NCBI RefSeq assembly: GCF_002364335.1
Contig: NZ_DEXW01000057.1
Location: 1 to 64,000 of the forward strand
Length of the DNA stretch: 64,000 nt
Reading direction: 5' to 3'
Origin: Winogradskyella sp. UBA3174
GTDB taxonomy: Bacteria; Bacteroidota; Bacteroidia; Flavobacteriales; Flavobacteriaceae
In this document: positions 16,529-26,221 of the stretch, in pieces
How positions within the stretch are numbered: the stretch's first letter is position 1
Layout of the letters: every line of letters begins with the position of its first letter
Made by a program: the position numbers and the translations under genes
The notes under the pieces: generated by a model
What the model was told of the DNA's origin: nothing
Database searches by the model: none
The model's input: the letters and a program-made list of their open reading frames with translations, nothing else

Positions 16529-19500
16529 TAATCTTCAACAAATAAATAATTCAATTGTTTGGCATTAAACGCTACATTAAAGGCTTTTACTTCATCATTT
16601 AGAATCGTATTAAAAGCATCTAGTTGTTTTTTTATTTGTGCAGATAATTCATTTTTAACGGCAATATCTTGTTCTGTTGGCGCAAAGTCGCCCATGCTCA
16701 CTAGTGCATTTAAATGCCCTAACTTATTTGTCAATTTAATTGGAAAATTTAAAGGATCTTGTCCACTTCTGTTTTTGGTTTGGTATAATTCTTTTTCAAT
16801 ATTAGATAATTGCTCCTTTAAGGTTTTAGCCTTTGCAACCAACTCCTTTAAGCTTTCATCGTCTTTATATTGCTTTTGGAATGCACTCAGTTGCCTATTT
16901 ACCGCTCTTATTTTCTTTATAGATTTATGCGCATCATCCATAATTTTATTCACGTCTTTTATAAACGTAAACTGCTTTTGCATATCTGCTAAAGTACTTT
17001 CTGCTCTTGGGTCTGCGACAATAGTAAATGGTTTTGACAGCTCTACGATGCTGGATTTGAGAGAATCTTCTATACTAAGACTTACTTTATACTGCCCAGG
17101 AATTGCTCTCGGACCTTCTAAACTTGCCCACCATAAAATCATACCATCTAAACGTTCTGCGCCATCATACGTCATATTCCAAACAAATTGGTTGGCTCCT
17201 TTTTTAACAGTCAATTTGTTTTTCTTGTCTTTGTTTGAAAACGTTTTAATCGTATCGCCTTTAGTATCAAAATAGGTTAGAGATACTTTATCATCTTCTC
17301 CAAAATCTTTAAGGTTGAAATAGGTGATAACTCCATTAGGATGATTAGTGCCTGTTGTCTTGCTATCCGCTCTTGCTCCACCACGCATTCTGTAGGTATC
17401 TTTTGGCTTGAATAGTAAGTTCTTACTTAAATCCGCATCAAATAATTGATGAATTACCGACAGATCGTCAATCATCCAAAGGCTTCGTCCTTGCGTTGCT
17501 ACAATTAAGTTATTGTCTTTAATGGTTAAATCTGTAATAGGTACAATTGGTAAATTCAATTGAAAAGGTTTCCAGTTTTTTCCATCATTAAACGAAATAT
17601 ACATACCTGTTTCTGTACCAGCATACAACACCCCTTTTCGTTTTGGATCTTCGCGAACGACTCTTGTAAAATGTTCCTCGTTGATGCCGTTTGTAATCTT
17701 TACCCAACTCTTTCCGTAATTGGTTGTTTTATACAAATACGGTGCAAAATCACCTGTTTTGTATTTTGTGCCAGCAACGTAGCATGTGCCTTCGTCGAAA
17801 GCACTTGGCTCAATGCTATTAATCATCATCCATTCTGGCATATCCTTAGGCGTCACATCTGTCCAAGTTTTACCTCCATCTTGAGTCACATTAATTAAAC
17901 CATCATCACTACCAACCCAGAGTAAACCTTCTTTTAATGGTGATTCATTGGCTGCAAAAATGGTGCAGTAATACTCAACTGACGTATTATCTTGTGTGAT
18001 TGGACCTCCAGAGGACTTTAATTTTTCAGGATCGTTACGTGTTAAATCCGGACTAATAATATCCCAAGATTGTCCCTCATTTTCTGTAACGTGAACGTGC
18101 TGAGAAAACGTGTAAAGTCTATTCGGGTTATGTTTCGAAAATATAATCGGGAAATTCCACTGAAAACGATATTTCATACCTTCAGCACCATGACCCATTG
18201 GATTGTCTGGCCAAACATTTATGGCTCTAACGGTTCCTGTTTTATGGTTTTGTCGGGTTAAAAACCCATCATAACTTCCCCCATAAATAATATCATTATC
18301 TTCAGGATCTACAGCGATATGCGCAGACTCACCTCCAGCTGTACTTTCCCAATCGTCTGCTGTAATGGCTCTGCCATCCGTACGATGTGGAATTCTAACA
18401 GTAGAATTATCTTGTTGTGCGGCATAAATACGATATGGGAACGCATTGTCTGTAGTCACACGATAAAATTGTGATGTGGGTTGATTGTGATACGTACTCC
18501 AAGTCTCGCCACCATCATAAGTGACTTGTGCTCCTCCATCATCACCAATAATCATTCGTTTTGGATTTTCAGGTGCAATCCATAAATCGTGGTGATCTCC
18601 ATGTGGTGCATTATAGGTATCAAATGATTTTCCACCATCTGTGCTTTTATGGTAGCGTACATTTAATACGTAAACAGTATTGACATCTTCGGTATCTGCA
18701 TAAAGTCTGGTGTAATACCAAGCTCGTTGACGCAGTTTACGCTCACTATTAACTTCATTCCAAGTGTCTCCTCCATCATCACTTCTATATAACCCTCCCT
18801 TATCTTTATTCTCTATAATTGCCCATACACGCTGACTATTTAATGGTGATACTGTCACGCCAATAATACCTAAAGTCCCTTTTGGAAAACCTTTTTTCGT
18901 TGAGATTTCAGTCCAAGTTTCACCACTATCTGTACTTTTCCAAAGTGCAGAGCCTTCTCCACCTGAGTTTAAACTGTAAGGTGTTCTATTAATTCTCCAT
19001 GTCGAAGCATATAATAGTCTTGGATTGGTTGGATCCATTATTAAATCTACAACACCAGCATGTTCATTTGAAAACAAAGTTTTCTTCCAGGTCGACCCTC
19101 CATCAATACTTTTATAGACACCACGTTCTTCTGTAGGTTTGTATAGGTTACCCATTACGCCTGCATAAACAATGTTGTGATTTGTGGGATGCACTGCAAT
19201 ACGAGGCACATGTCTCGAGTTTTTTAATCCTGAGGATTTCCAAGTTTTACCAGCATCTTCACTTTTCCAAATACCATATCCTGAAGATACATTTCCTCTC
19301 ACCGTTTTTTCTCCTCCTCCTACATAAATGACATTCGGATCGCTTTTGGAAACGGTTATTGCTCCAATACTTCCGCCGAAAAAGCCATCAGAGATATTTT
19401 CCCATTGACGACCTCCATTGGTTGTTTTCCATATACCGCCACCTGTAGATCCGAAATAATATAAATTTGGTTGATTTGGTACTCCTGTCACAGCAGCACT

Positions 19501-19632
19501 TCGACCACCTCTAAAAGGCCCGAGAAGTCGATATTCTAGAGCATCATAATTAGATTCGTCAAAGGATTGTGCCTGTGTGTTTAAACTAAAAAAAGAAAGC
19601 AGAGTAACTGCAATAAGACTTAAGTATCGCAT
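16528..19632 (-). CDS. Large secreted BNR/sortilin-like repeat protein
   Basis: A 1034-residue exported protein with a signal peptide at 1-22 (ending NTQAQ). Residues about 30-740 are a run of BNR/Asp-box repeats (motifs such as SxDGGxTW: SIDGGSTWK, SDDGGDTWN, TYDGGETWS, TQDGGKTWT), which fold as two VPS10/sortilin-type beta-propellers. After residue 740 come a beta domain and a coiled-coil-prone helical region (about 870-960). Homologues are annotated as glycosyl hydrolases, but no catalytic site could be assigned here, so the function is left open. No T9SS sorting domain is visible. It is sandwiched between the MATE and HemJ genes and overlaps the latter by one base. Confidence 0.85.
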   Translation of the reverse strand: MRYLSLIAVTLLSFFSLNTQAQSFDESNYDALEYRLLGPFRGGRSAAVTGVPNQPNLYYFGSTGGGIWKTTNGGRQWENISDGFFGGSIGAITVSKSDPNVIYVGGGEKTVRGNVSSGYGIWKSEDAGKTWKSSGLKNSRHVPRIAVHPTNHNIVYAGVMGNLYKPTEERGVYKSIDGGSTWKKTLFSNEHAGVVDLIMDPTNPRLLYASTWRINRTPYSLNSGGEGSALWKSTDSGETWTEISTKKGFPKGTLGIIGVTVSPLNSQRVWAIIENKDKGGLYRSDDGGDTWNEVNSERKLRQRAWYYTRLYADTEDVNTVYVLNVRYHKSTDGGKSFDTYNAPHGDHHDLWIAPENPKRMIIGDDGGAQVTYDGGETWSTYHNQPTSQFYRVTTDNAFPYRIYAAQQDNSTVRIPHRTDGRAITADDWESTAGGESAHIAVDPEDNDIIYGGSYDGFLTRQNHKTGTVRAINVWPDNPMGHGAEGMKYRFQWNFPIIFSKHNPNRLYTFSQHVHVTENEGQSWDIISPDLTRNDPEKLKSSGGPITQDNTSVEYYCTIFAANESPLKEGLLWVGSDDGLINVTQDGGKTWTDVTPKDMPEWMMINSIEPSAFDEGTCYVAGTKYKTGDFAPYLYKTTNYGKSWVKITNGINEEHFTRVVREDPKRKGVLYAGTETGMYISFNDGKNWKPFQLNLPIVPITDLTIKDNNLIVATQGRSLWMIDDLSVIHQLFDADLSKNLLFKPKDTYRMRGGARADSKTTGTNHPNGVITYFNLKDFGEDDKVSLTYFDTKGDTIKTFSNKDKKNKLTVKKGANQFVWNMTYDGAERLDGMILWWASLEGPRAIPGQYKVSLSIEDSLKSSIVELSKPFTIVADPRAESTLADMQKQFTFIKDVNKIMDDAHKSIKKIRAVNRQLSAFQKQYKDDESLKELVAKAKTLKEQLSNIEKELYQTKNRSGQDPLNFPIKLTNKLGHLNALVSMGDFAPTEQDIAVKNELSAQIKKQLDAFNTILNDEVKAFNVAFNAKQLNYLFVED

Positions 19633-19679
19633 GGCTAAAAAATAGTTGATTAATTCAACATAAAAATAAAGCTTTAAAC

Positions 19680-21035
19680 TTATTCTAAGGCTTTAGATGG
19701 TAAATTTAACTTTACTTCTCTTTTAAGAAAGTAAAAAGTTACGATTGTTGAAAATACATCTGAAATTGGGAAAGCAATCCAAATACCTAATTCCCCAAAA
19801 TATAGCGGTAAAATATACATCAGTGGAATAAAGAAAATAGCTTGTCTTGTTAGTGTTAACAGCAGTGCTGGCAAAGCTTTGCCAACAGCTTGGAAATAAG
19901 CAGCCCCAATAAGTTGTAGTGCTAAAATGGGCACAGCTGCAAACGTCCATCTCATGTTATTTGGTGTTATATTTATGACATCTGCGTCAGTTGTAAACCA
20001 TTTTGTAATCACTTCAGGAAAAACCATCAGACTAACAAACACCACTGTTGCTAAAATACTTGCATACTTTATAGCCGTGTAAATAGATTCTTTGACGCGC
20101 TCGTATTGATTTGATCCATAATTATAACCTGCAATAGGAATAAAACCTTGTGTGATTCCGTAAATAGGAAATAACGCAAACATACTCAACCGACCCACAA
20201 TGGCATAAGCTGTTACTGACGTTTCACCACCAAAATTAAAAAGCGCATTATTTACTAGTAAAAAGGTAACGCTTACAACGGCTTGCCTAGTTAGTGTAAC
20301 AAAACCTAAAGATCCTATTTCGGATACGATAGCTTTATCTAAACCAAAATGCGAAAGATTGATTTTTAATTCAGAATTCTTCGATAGAAAATACCAAAAA
20401 ATAAATAGAAACGAAACAATATATGACCCTGTTGTAGCCCAAGCTGCACCTGCCATTCCGTAATCTAAAACATTAATAAAAATATAATCGAGCACTAAAT
20501 TTCCAACGGATGGAATCATCATGGCATACATGGCAAATTTAGGCTTGCCTTCTGCTCTAATTACCGTATTGCCCATCATAACGAATCCTAAAACCGGAAC
20601 ACCGTAAAGAATGATTTCATAATACACTTTTGCAGGTTCAAAAATATTGCCTTTACCTCCGAAAGCAGGGATAAGTGTATCTACAAAATATAAGCCGAAT
20701 ACGGCAAATGACAGAGTGAAAAATAATGTTAGTGTTAACTGATTTCCGAATGTTTTTAATGCTTTTGGTTTATTATCTGCACCTAAAGCTCTAGATATTA
20801 TGGAAGACCCACCAATACCAATAGCCATACCTAAAGCGGCAATAAAAAAGGAAACTGGTAATACAACATTTATGGCCGCAATTGCCGTTGCTCCAATCCA
20901 ATTACCAACAAAAATTGTATCTACCAAGATGTTAAGCGACATTACCAAAATACCAATAGATGCTGGTACGGCTTGCTTAATCAGTAATTTACCGATCGGT
21001 TGAGTCCCTAAATCTTGAGATGCTATTTTTGCCAT
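19680..21035 (-). CDS. MATE-family multidrug/cation antiporter
   Basis: A 451-residue inner-membrane protein with twelve predicted transmembrane segments in two six-helix halves. N-terminal motifs (IGKLLIKQAVPASIGILVMSLNILVDTIFVGNWIG) and GITQGFIPIAGYNYGSNQYERVKE in the second half are typical of the DinF/NorM-like MATE superfamily, which exports drugs or metabolites using Na+ or H+ gradients. Its ATG overlaps the hemH stop by one base (TAATG), so translation is coupled to ferrochelatase. That suggests, but does not prove, a link with porphyrin handling. Confidence 0.92.
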   Translation of the reverse strand: MAKIASQDLGTQPIGKLLIKQAVPASIGILVMSLNILVDTIFVGNWIGATAIAAINVVLPVSFFIAALGMAIGIGGSSIISRALGADNKPKALKTFGNQLTLTLFFTLSFAVFGLYFVDTLIPAFGGKGNIFEPAKVYYEIILYGVPVLGFVMMGNTVIRAEGKPKFAMYAMMIPSVGNLVLDYIFINVLDYGMAGAAWATTGSYIVSFLFIFWYFLSKNSELKINLSHFGLDKAIVSEIGSLGFVTLTRQAVVSVTFLLVNNALFNFGGETSVTAYAIVGRLSMFALFPIYGITQGFIPIAGYNYGSNQYERVKESIYTAIKYASILATVVFVSLMVFPEVITKWFTTDADVINITPNNMRWTFAAVPILALQLIGAAYFQAVGKALPALLLTLTRQAIFFIPLMYILPLYFGELGIWIAFPISDVFSTIVTFYFLKREVKLNLPSKALE

Positions 21036-22075
21036 TAAGCGGTTACTGATGCTTCATTAGTTGCCCATTCTTCTACTATATTGGTAAGCACTTGGGCAAA
21101 ATCATCTCGTTCGTTCAAACAAGGAATAACAGTAAATTCCTTTCCTCCTACTTCATGAAAAATTTCTTCACCTTCCATTGCAATTTCTTCCAAAGTCTCT
21201 AAACAATCACTCACAAAAGCAGGTGTTACAATCGCCATTTTTTTTGTACCTGCCTTACCCATTCTTTCAATCGTTCTATCGGTATAAGGTTTTAGCCATG
21301 GGTCAAAACCTAATCTAGATTGGAAACTGGTTGAATACGTGCCGTTTTTTAATCCAAGTGCTTTAGCTACATTCACAGTAGTAATTTCGCATTGGTGACG
21401 GTAACAAAATTCGTGTTGTTCACTACCCTTTTTAAAACAACATTTGCCGTTCATTTTACAGTTCCCATTAGTAACATCACTTTTACGGATATGCCTTTCA
21501 GGAACACCGTGATAGCTAAAAAGGATATGTTCATAATCTAAGGTGTCCAAAGTTTCTCCAATACTTTTTGAAAGCACATTGATATAATCTTCGCGATTAT
21601 AAAAAGCAGGAGTTCGTGTAATGGTTATATCTGAAAAATATTCGGAAACCAACTCATCTACTTTTACGTCAATGGTTTCTGTAGTTGCCATTGCAAATTG
21701 CGGATATAATGGAATAGTTTTTATTTCGGTACAGCCTTTATCAACAAGCTCCTGTAGGCCTTTCTTAATCGTCATACTACCGTAACGCATTGCTAATGCC
21801 ACAGGATATTCTACTTTTTCTTTTACTTTTTCTTGAAGTCTTTCAGATAAGACAATTAACGGAGATCCTTCTTCCCACCAAATCTTTTTATAAGCTTTAG
21901 CAGAAATTTTTGGTCTTGTATTAAGGATAATTCCTTTTACTAAAAGCGTACGTGCCCAAAGAGGCACATCAATAACACGCTCATCCATTAAAAATTCCCC
22001 TAAATATTTTTTTACATCCCTCGGGTTTGGGCTCTCCGGTGAGCCTAAATTGACTAATAATATTCCTTTTGACAT
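21035..22075 (-). CDS. hemH: Ferrochelatase
   Basis: A 346-residue enzyme inserting Fe2+ into protoporphyrin IX. I start at the ATG with complement at 22073-22075 (MSKGILLVNLGSPESP); an upstream TTG would add seven residues. The catalytic His189 is in FSYHGVPERH, and the conserved acidic run is in FVSDCLETLEEI. An insertion after the His holds five cysteines, C206, C212, C213, C224 and C229 (GNCKMNGKCC ... EFCYRHQCE). Internal Cys clusters in some bacterial ferrochelatases hold a [2Fe-2S] centre; whether this one does is inference. It heads the minus-strand set hemH, MATE, BNR protein, hemJ. Confidence 0.95.
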   Translation of the reverse strand: MSKGILLVNLGSPESPNPRDVKKYLGEFLMDERVIDVPLWARTLLVKGIILNTRPKISAKAYKKIWWEEGSPLIVLSERLQEKVKEKVEYPVALAMRYGSMTIKKGLQELVDKGCTEIKTIPLYPQFAMATTETIDVKVDELVSEYFSDITITRTPAFYNREDYINVLSKSIGETLDTLDYEHILFSYHGVPERHIRKSDVTNGNCKMNGKCCFKKGSEQHEFCYRHQCEITTVNVAKALGLKNGTYSTSFQSRLGFDPWLKPYTDRTIERMGKAGTKKMAIVTPAFVSDCLETLEEIAMEGEEIFHEVGGKEFTVIPCLNERDDFAQVLTNIVEEWATNEASVTA

Positions 22076-22284
22076 AGTTTTCTTTTTCAATAGCAAAAAT
22101 ACAACTCTATCTGCAATAGCTTACAATTCTCCTCATTGGTTTTATTTATAATTGTATCAAAAAAATTTAGCGCTTTTATGTTAATATTATCACAGAGAAA
22201 ACAATTATTTGATGTTTTTTGTCGAGTTTTAGTACTGAAACATGGCTGTTTATTTTATTTACAAGCCTTGACCAATATTTACCA

Positions 22285-25200
22285 ATGAAAAAATTTATTT
22301 CTGCATTTATAGTATTATTTACAATAACCACTTTTGCACAACAACAATATCAAAGCTTACTTTGGGAAATTACAGGAAATGGTTTAGAACAACCATCTTA
22401 CCTTTATGGTACTATGCATGTTAGCAAAAAAGTAGCTTTTAGATTAGACGATGTGTTTTACAGAGCACTCAATAAAAGTGAAATCATTGCTTTAGAGTCG
22501 GACCCAACAACATGGCCAGAATTTAATTATGACATGATGTTAAATGAAATGGCGTATTACAACAACAATCAAAACGACTTTTATACCAATTTATTCAAGT
22601 TAACACATCCTGATGAAATGGCAATAAGGGGCTCTGTGAGAATGGATAATAATGCTATTAATGCGTATTTGTATAGAAAGAATAACGCTTCAGATAATTT
22701 TGAAGAAGAAACGTATTTAGATATGTTTATTTTTCAAGCAGGAAAGAAAAATAATAAGGATATTGTTGCATTAGAGGATTTAGACGAATCGCGTTATTTA
22801 ACAACAAAAGCAGCTTATAATTCTGAGAAGAAGGACATAGATCCATGGTTACAAAAACTATTTGCCAAGGAAAACCCATACCTCATCCAAGAAAACTTAT
22901 ATCGCGATAGAAATCTTGATTTATTAGATTCTATAGGTGCTGGCGTTAATACCAAATTCTACCGTGAAAACATGTTGTTTATTCGAAATGAAAACATGGT
23001 TATTTCATTAGAAAAATTATTGCCTTCAAAAATTGTTTTTGCTGGTGTTGGTGCGGCTCATTTACCTGGGGAAGAAGGTATGATTAATATGTTACGCCAA
23101 CGTGGTTATACGGTTAAGGCTTTAACCTCTGAACAAACAGATTATAGCAAAGCAGAAAAAATAAAACTAGATAGTTTGTTTGTTGAGCCTAAGCTGAAAC
23201 TACACAAAACACCTGATGGGTTTTTAGCACTAAACACGTATGATGAATTACGTGAGTTTTCTTATGGAGGGCAGAAATACTATTTAGATCCAGATATGAC
23301 CAATGGTGCTTATGTTACTATTAATAGAATCAGTCGTTTCTTATATTTACCTAACGAGAAAGAGACCATTACTTTAAACGATATTGATGATTTACTTTAT
23401 GAAGATATTCCTGGTGATATTATTACAAAAGAGGCGCTAATAAATCCTTATCCTGGCATTAGTATTGTAAACAGGACTAAGAAAGGGGAGTTTCAGAAGT
23501 ATCATATTTATGAAACTCCTTTAGAAATTATTATTATAAAATTTGCAGGGCGTAGTGATTTTGTTTTAAACCATGAAGACAAAATTTTTAATTCAATTAC
23601 AATTAAAAAGCCAACAGATGAACTCAAACAATTTACAGCACCGAATAATAAGTTTGAAGTTAATTTCCCTGAGTATTTTATAACAGATAATATTGAAAAC
23701 ACAGGTAAAAAACTATTGCAAGGTTACAGAAATGAAGCTTATTATTTTGTGCAGGAAAATGCCTTAAATGACATATCTTATATAGAAGAAGATAGTTTTG
23801 AAGCCAAATACTTTCACCATGCGCTTTATAAACATTACGAACTAAAAGAAGCAAAAGGAGGTTTTAAACGCGGTGATTATAAGACATATGAATCTGAAGC
23901 AATCTTAGACGGTGTCTCAAACAAAAAATTACATCTTAGAACTATTGCCAAAGATGGTAGTTATTACCTTTTGGGCTATGTAGGAACAAATAGTGACGAC
24001 AAGGATAACTTCTTCAATTCATTTAAAATTAAGACTATTACTTATACGTATTTTGAAAAAGTTAGAGATACATCGCTACATTTTTCGGTGAATACGAGTG
24101 CTAAGCAACCTATGCCTAATTTTTATGGCTATAATGATGCTAAAGAAGCAAAAGACTACGAACAAAATGAAAAGAAAACAACCTATGCCACTAAAGCTAA
24201 CGAACAAATTTTTGTAACACGAAAAAAGTTTCATGATCTTCAGATGTTTCATAACGTTGATAGTTTATGGAAAAATTTAGAGCGCAATGTTAACTATCGC
24301 CATCGCTATTCTTTAAGCAATAATTTTAAAATCTCTAATCGTAGAAAATCTAAAGCGGAAGGCATTAATTATTTCAGTTTTAGTTACACAGATTCTGCAA
24401 GTTCTAAAAAAGTATTAGTTAGGAATATTCTAAAAAAAGGAGTTTTGTTTGAATTAAAAACTTTAGTCGATTCTATTAGTGGACCTTCAAAATTTGTGAC
24501 TGAATTTTATGACTCATTTACTCCGATCGATACCCTTTTAGGCAAAGACGTTTTAGAAGATAAAACAGCTCAGTTTTTTGATGCTTTAAAAGCTAACGAT
24601 AGCATCGTTTTAAAATCTTATAGGTTAATAAAATTTAAGAAAAAACACAGTAAAGCTATAGTCTCGATACTTAAAGATTTTGAATTTCCAAAAGAGCGTT
24701 TAGATATAAAATCTTACTTAACAGAAAAACTAATTAACATAGACTTAAAAGAAAACTTAGACTTTGTAAAACAACTTTATTTAGACAGTTATTCTGATCC
24801 GCAAACACAAACAGCTATTTTAAAAGGGCTATTAAATTCTAACCAAAAAGAATCTTATAATAGCTTCTTAGATTTAATGGAAAGAGATGTTCCGTTAGGT
24901 GTCGTAGGTTCTATGTTTTACAGTTATAGAGGAAGAGACTCATTAGCTTTAAAAGCTAATCTTTTCCCCAAAATATTAGAGTACAGCACTATTGAAGAAT
25001 ATAAAAGCCCTCTATATAATTTACTTTCTAAAGTAAAAGATAGTGGCCTTATTAGAGTTAAAGATTATTCTAAATACAAGAACCAAATTATTAATGACGG
25101 TAAAATTGAAGTGAAGCGAAGCCTAAGTAAATCGACGCGACGCTATAATTCGTATTCAAGAAATTTAACGACTTATGTTAATTTAATTTTTCCATACAGA

Positions 25201-25788
25201 AACGATCGTTCTGCAGAAGATTTTTTTGACAAACTTTTAAATGTTGATGATAATTCTGCACTGGTTAAGTATTATGTAAAACTTTCAAAAGCTAAAGAAA
25301 CTATAACACCAACATTAAAAGAAAAGATACTCAAAAACGAAAAAAATCAATATTTATTAATTGAAGAATTACACGAAGCTAATCTTCTAAATAAAATAAA
25401 GTCGCTTGGTATTACACAACAACAATTTGCTAAATCTAAGTTGTTAGCAACGGCTCGTTTTGAGAAAGAAAAAGACTCCATCTCTTTTTTAATGAAACGC
25501 AATTTTACAACAGACAAAGGCAAAAATGCCGTAATGTATTTCTTTAAAATAGATAAAGACGATTATTATGGTAGCTCAGAAGTGTTGCATTATATTTCAT
25601 TTTTAAATTCAAATAATACCAAGAAATTTATTGTAGATTATCATTACAAATCTGATGCTTCTGGGACAGCAATAGATAAAACAAAAGAACTAGAGGAGCA
25701 GTATAATGAAATTATAAATTTAGCTATTTATAAAGACAGAAAACGTGTAAGTGCTAGTGGTTTTGGTGGTGATTATTATGATAATTAA
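22285..25788 (+). CDS. Very long TraB/GumN-family secreted protein
   Basis: A 1167-residue exported protein. I use the ATG at 22285, which gives a clean signal peptide (MKKFISAFIVLFTITTFAQ). Residues about 22-290 form a TraB/GumN domain: GNGLEQPSYLYGTMHVS at the start, a later LESDP, and VFAGVGAAHLPGEEGMINML at the end, with the GxxH features proposed for metal-dependent TIKI-like proteases. Family members are usually about 300 residues. The remaining ~870 residues are unusual: beta-rich blocks, then a helical repeat region, with no domain I recognise and no T9SS tail. It lies alone, divergent from hemH, next to the stub of an AraC gene. Confidence 0.8.
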   Translation: MKKFISAFIVLFTITTFAQQQYQSLLWEITGNGLEQPSYLYGTMHVSKKVAFRLDDVFYRALNKSEIIALESDPTTWPEFNYDMMLNEMAYYNNNQNDFYTNLFKLTHPDEMAIRGSVRMDNNAINAYLYRKNNASDNFEEETYLDMFIFQAGKKNNKDIVALEDLDESRYLTTKAAYNSEKKDIDPWLQKLFAKENPYLIQENLYRDRNLDLLDSIGAGVNTKFYRENMLFIRNENMVISLEKLLPSKIVFAGVGAAHLPGEEGMINMLRQRGYTVKALTSEQTDYSKAEKIKLDSLFVEPKLKLHKTPDGFLALNTYDELREFSYGGQKYYLDPDMTNGAYVTINRISRFLYLPNEKETITLNDIDDLLYEDIPGDIITKEALINPYPGISIVNRTKKGEFQKYHIYETPLEIIIIKFAGRSDFVLNHEDKIFNSITIKKPTDELKQFTAPNNKFEVNFPEYFITDNIENTGKKLLQGYRNEAYYFVQENALNDISYIEEDSFEAKYFHHALYKHYELKEAKGGFKRGDYKTYESEAILDGVSNKKLHLRTIAKDGSYYLLGYVGTNSDDKDNFFNSFKIKTITYTYFEKVRDTSLHFSVNTSAKQPMPNFYGYNDAKEAKDYEQNEKKTTYATKANEQIFVTRKKFHDLQMFHNVDSLWKNLERNVNYRHRYSLSNNFKISNRRKSKAEGINYFSFSYTDSASSKKVLVRNILKKGVLFELKTLVDSISGPSKFVTEFYDSFTPIDTLLGKDVLEDKTAQFFDALKANDSIVLKSYRLIKFKKKHSKAIVSILKDFEFPKERLDIKSYLTEKLINIDLKENLDFVKQLYLDSYSDPQTQTAILKGLLNSNQKESYNSFLDLMERDVPLGVVGSMFYSYRGRDSLALKANLFPKILEYSTIEEYKSPLYNLLSKVKDSGLIRVKDYSKYKNQIINDGKIEVKRSLSKSTRRYNSYSRNLTTYVNLIFPYRNDRSAEDFFDKLLNVDDNSALVKYYVKLSKAKETITPTLKEKILKNEKNQYLLIEELHEANLLNKIKSLGITQQQFAKSKLLATARFEKEKDSISFLMKRNFTTDKGKNAVMYFFKIDKDDYYGSSEVLHYISFLNSNNTKKFIVDYHYKSDASGTAIDKTKELEEQYNEIINLAIYKDRKRVSASGFGGDYYDN

Positions 25789-25841
25789 CTCGAAGCCGTA
25801 ATATACTTCTTAGGTGTAGTTCCAAACTTCTTTTTAAGATC
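25785..25841 (-). pseudogene. Stub of an AraC-family regulator gene (C-terminus only)
   Basis: Read on the minus strand this encodes DLKKKFGTTPKKYITASS followed by a stop. The intact AraC regulator at 30194-31093 ends FKKKFGTTPKKYIMGAS, so twelve consecutive residues are identical (KKKFGTTPKKYI), while the DNA is only about 80% identical. Just upstream the frame is closed by a stop. Its stop codon overlaps the TraB/GumN stop. It is the leftover 3' end of an AraC paralogue, and marks the left edge of the peptide-GLPGLI-receptor cassette. Confidence 0.65.
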
Positions 25842-26105
25842 TATTTAGCTTAAACTAACAACAATTCAAAACAAAATTTTGTTAAATGTTTTACTGTTTT
25901 AACTGTATAATTACGGGAAAACCGTAATCAAAAAAACTTATTAAGATTCTTACAATAATTTTGTTTTTTCTATTTTTTTTTTTAATAAATTTATGATATT
26001 CAAATAATTACAAAGATGCCTTGCAAAGACATTTAAGTAGTTTTTGAGTAGGTATTAATGACAAAACCAGCGTTGGTTTATTTTTTTATTCTTCTTTGCT
26101 TTAAT
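25842..26105. other. Gene-free leader of the peptide cassette
   Basis: No ORF of note is present. It contains the perfect hairpin ATTACGG-GAAAA-CCGTAAT (25910-25928) and several TTTG motifs, and leads into an 11-bp tandem repeat. It is probably the regulatory region for the small peptide gene that follows. Confidence 0.4.
25910..25928. promoter_or_regulatory. Palindrome ATTACGG-N5-CCGTAAT
   Basis: The 7-bp arms are exact reverse complements. A related half-conserved copy (CGG-N5-CCGTAAT) lies at 51595-51609, upstream of the reprolysin-like T9SS protease. The recurrence before genes for secreted proteins suggests a regulator site; no T-run follows, so a terminator is unlikely. Confidence 0.4.
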
Positions 26106-26170
26106 TTTCTTTGCAGTTTCTTTGCAGTTTCTTTGCAGTTTCTTTGCAGTTTCTTTGCAGTTTCTTTGCA
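26106..26170. repeat. Six-copy 11-bp tandem repeat (TTTCTTTGCAG)
   Basis: Five exact copies of TTTCTTTGCAG run from 26106 to 26160 and a sixth lacks only the final G. An 11-bp period is close to one helical turn, so all copies face the same side of the DNA. Each unit contains CTTTGC, which resembles the -7 region TAnnTTTGC of Bacteroidota promoters. It ends about 50 bp before the disrupted start of the small peptide gene. It is non-coding, since 11 is not a multiple of 3. Confidence 0.9.
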
Positions 26171-26221
26171 TAATTAATTATTAATCTAACCTAAAAAAAT
26201 AGGTTTTAACAATTTAAAATT

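Noticed and set aside
16559..17275. 238-residue plus-strand frame within the BNR-repeat gene
   Set aside because: It is antisense to a clearly coding gene, has Cys/Phe/Ser-rich composition typical of shadow frames, and no recognisable domain.
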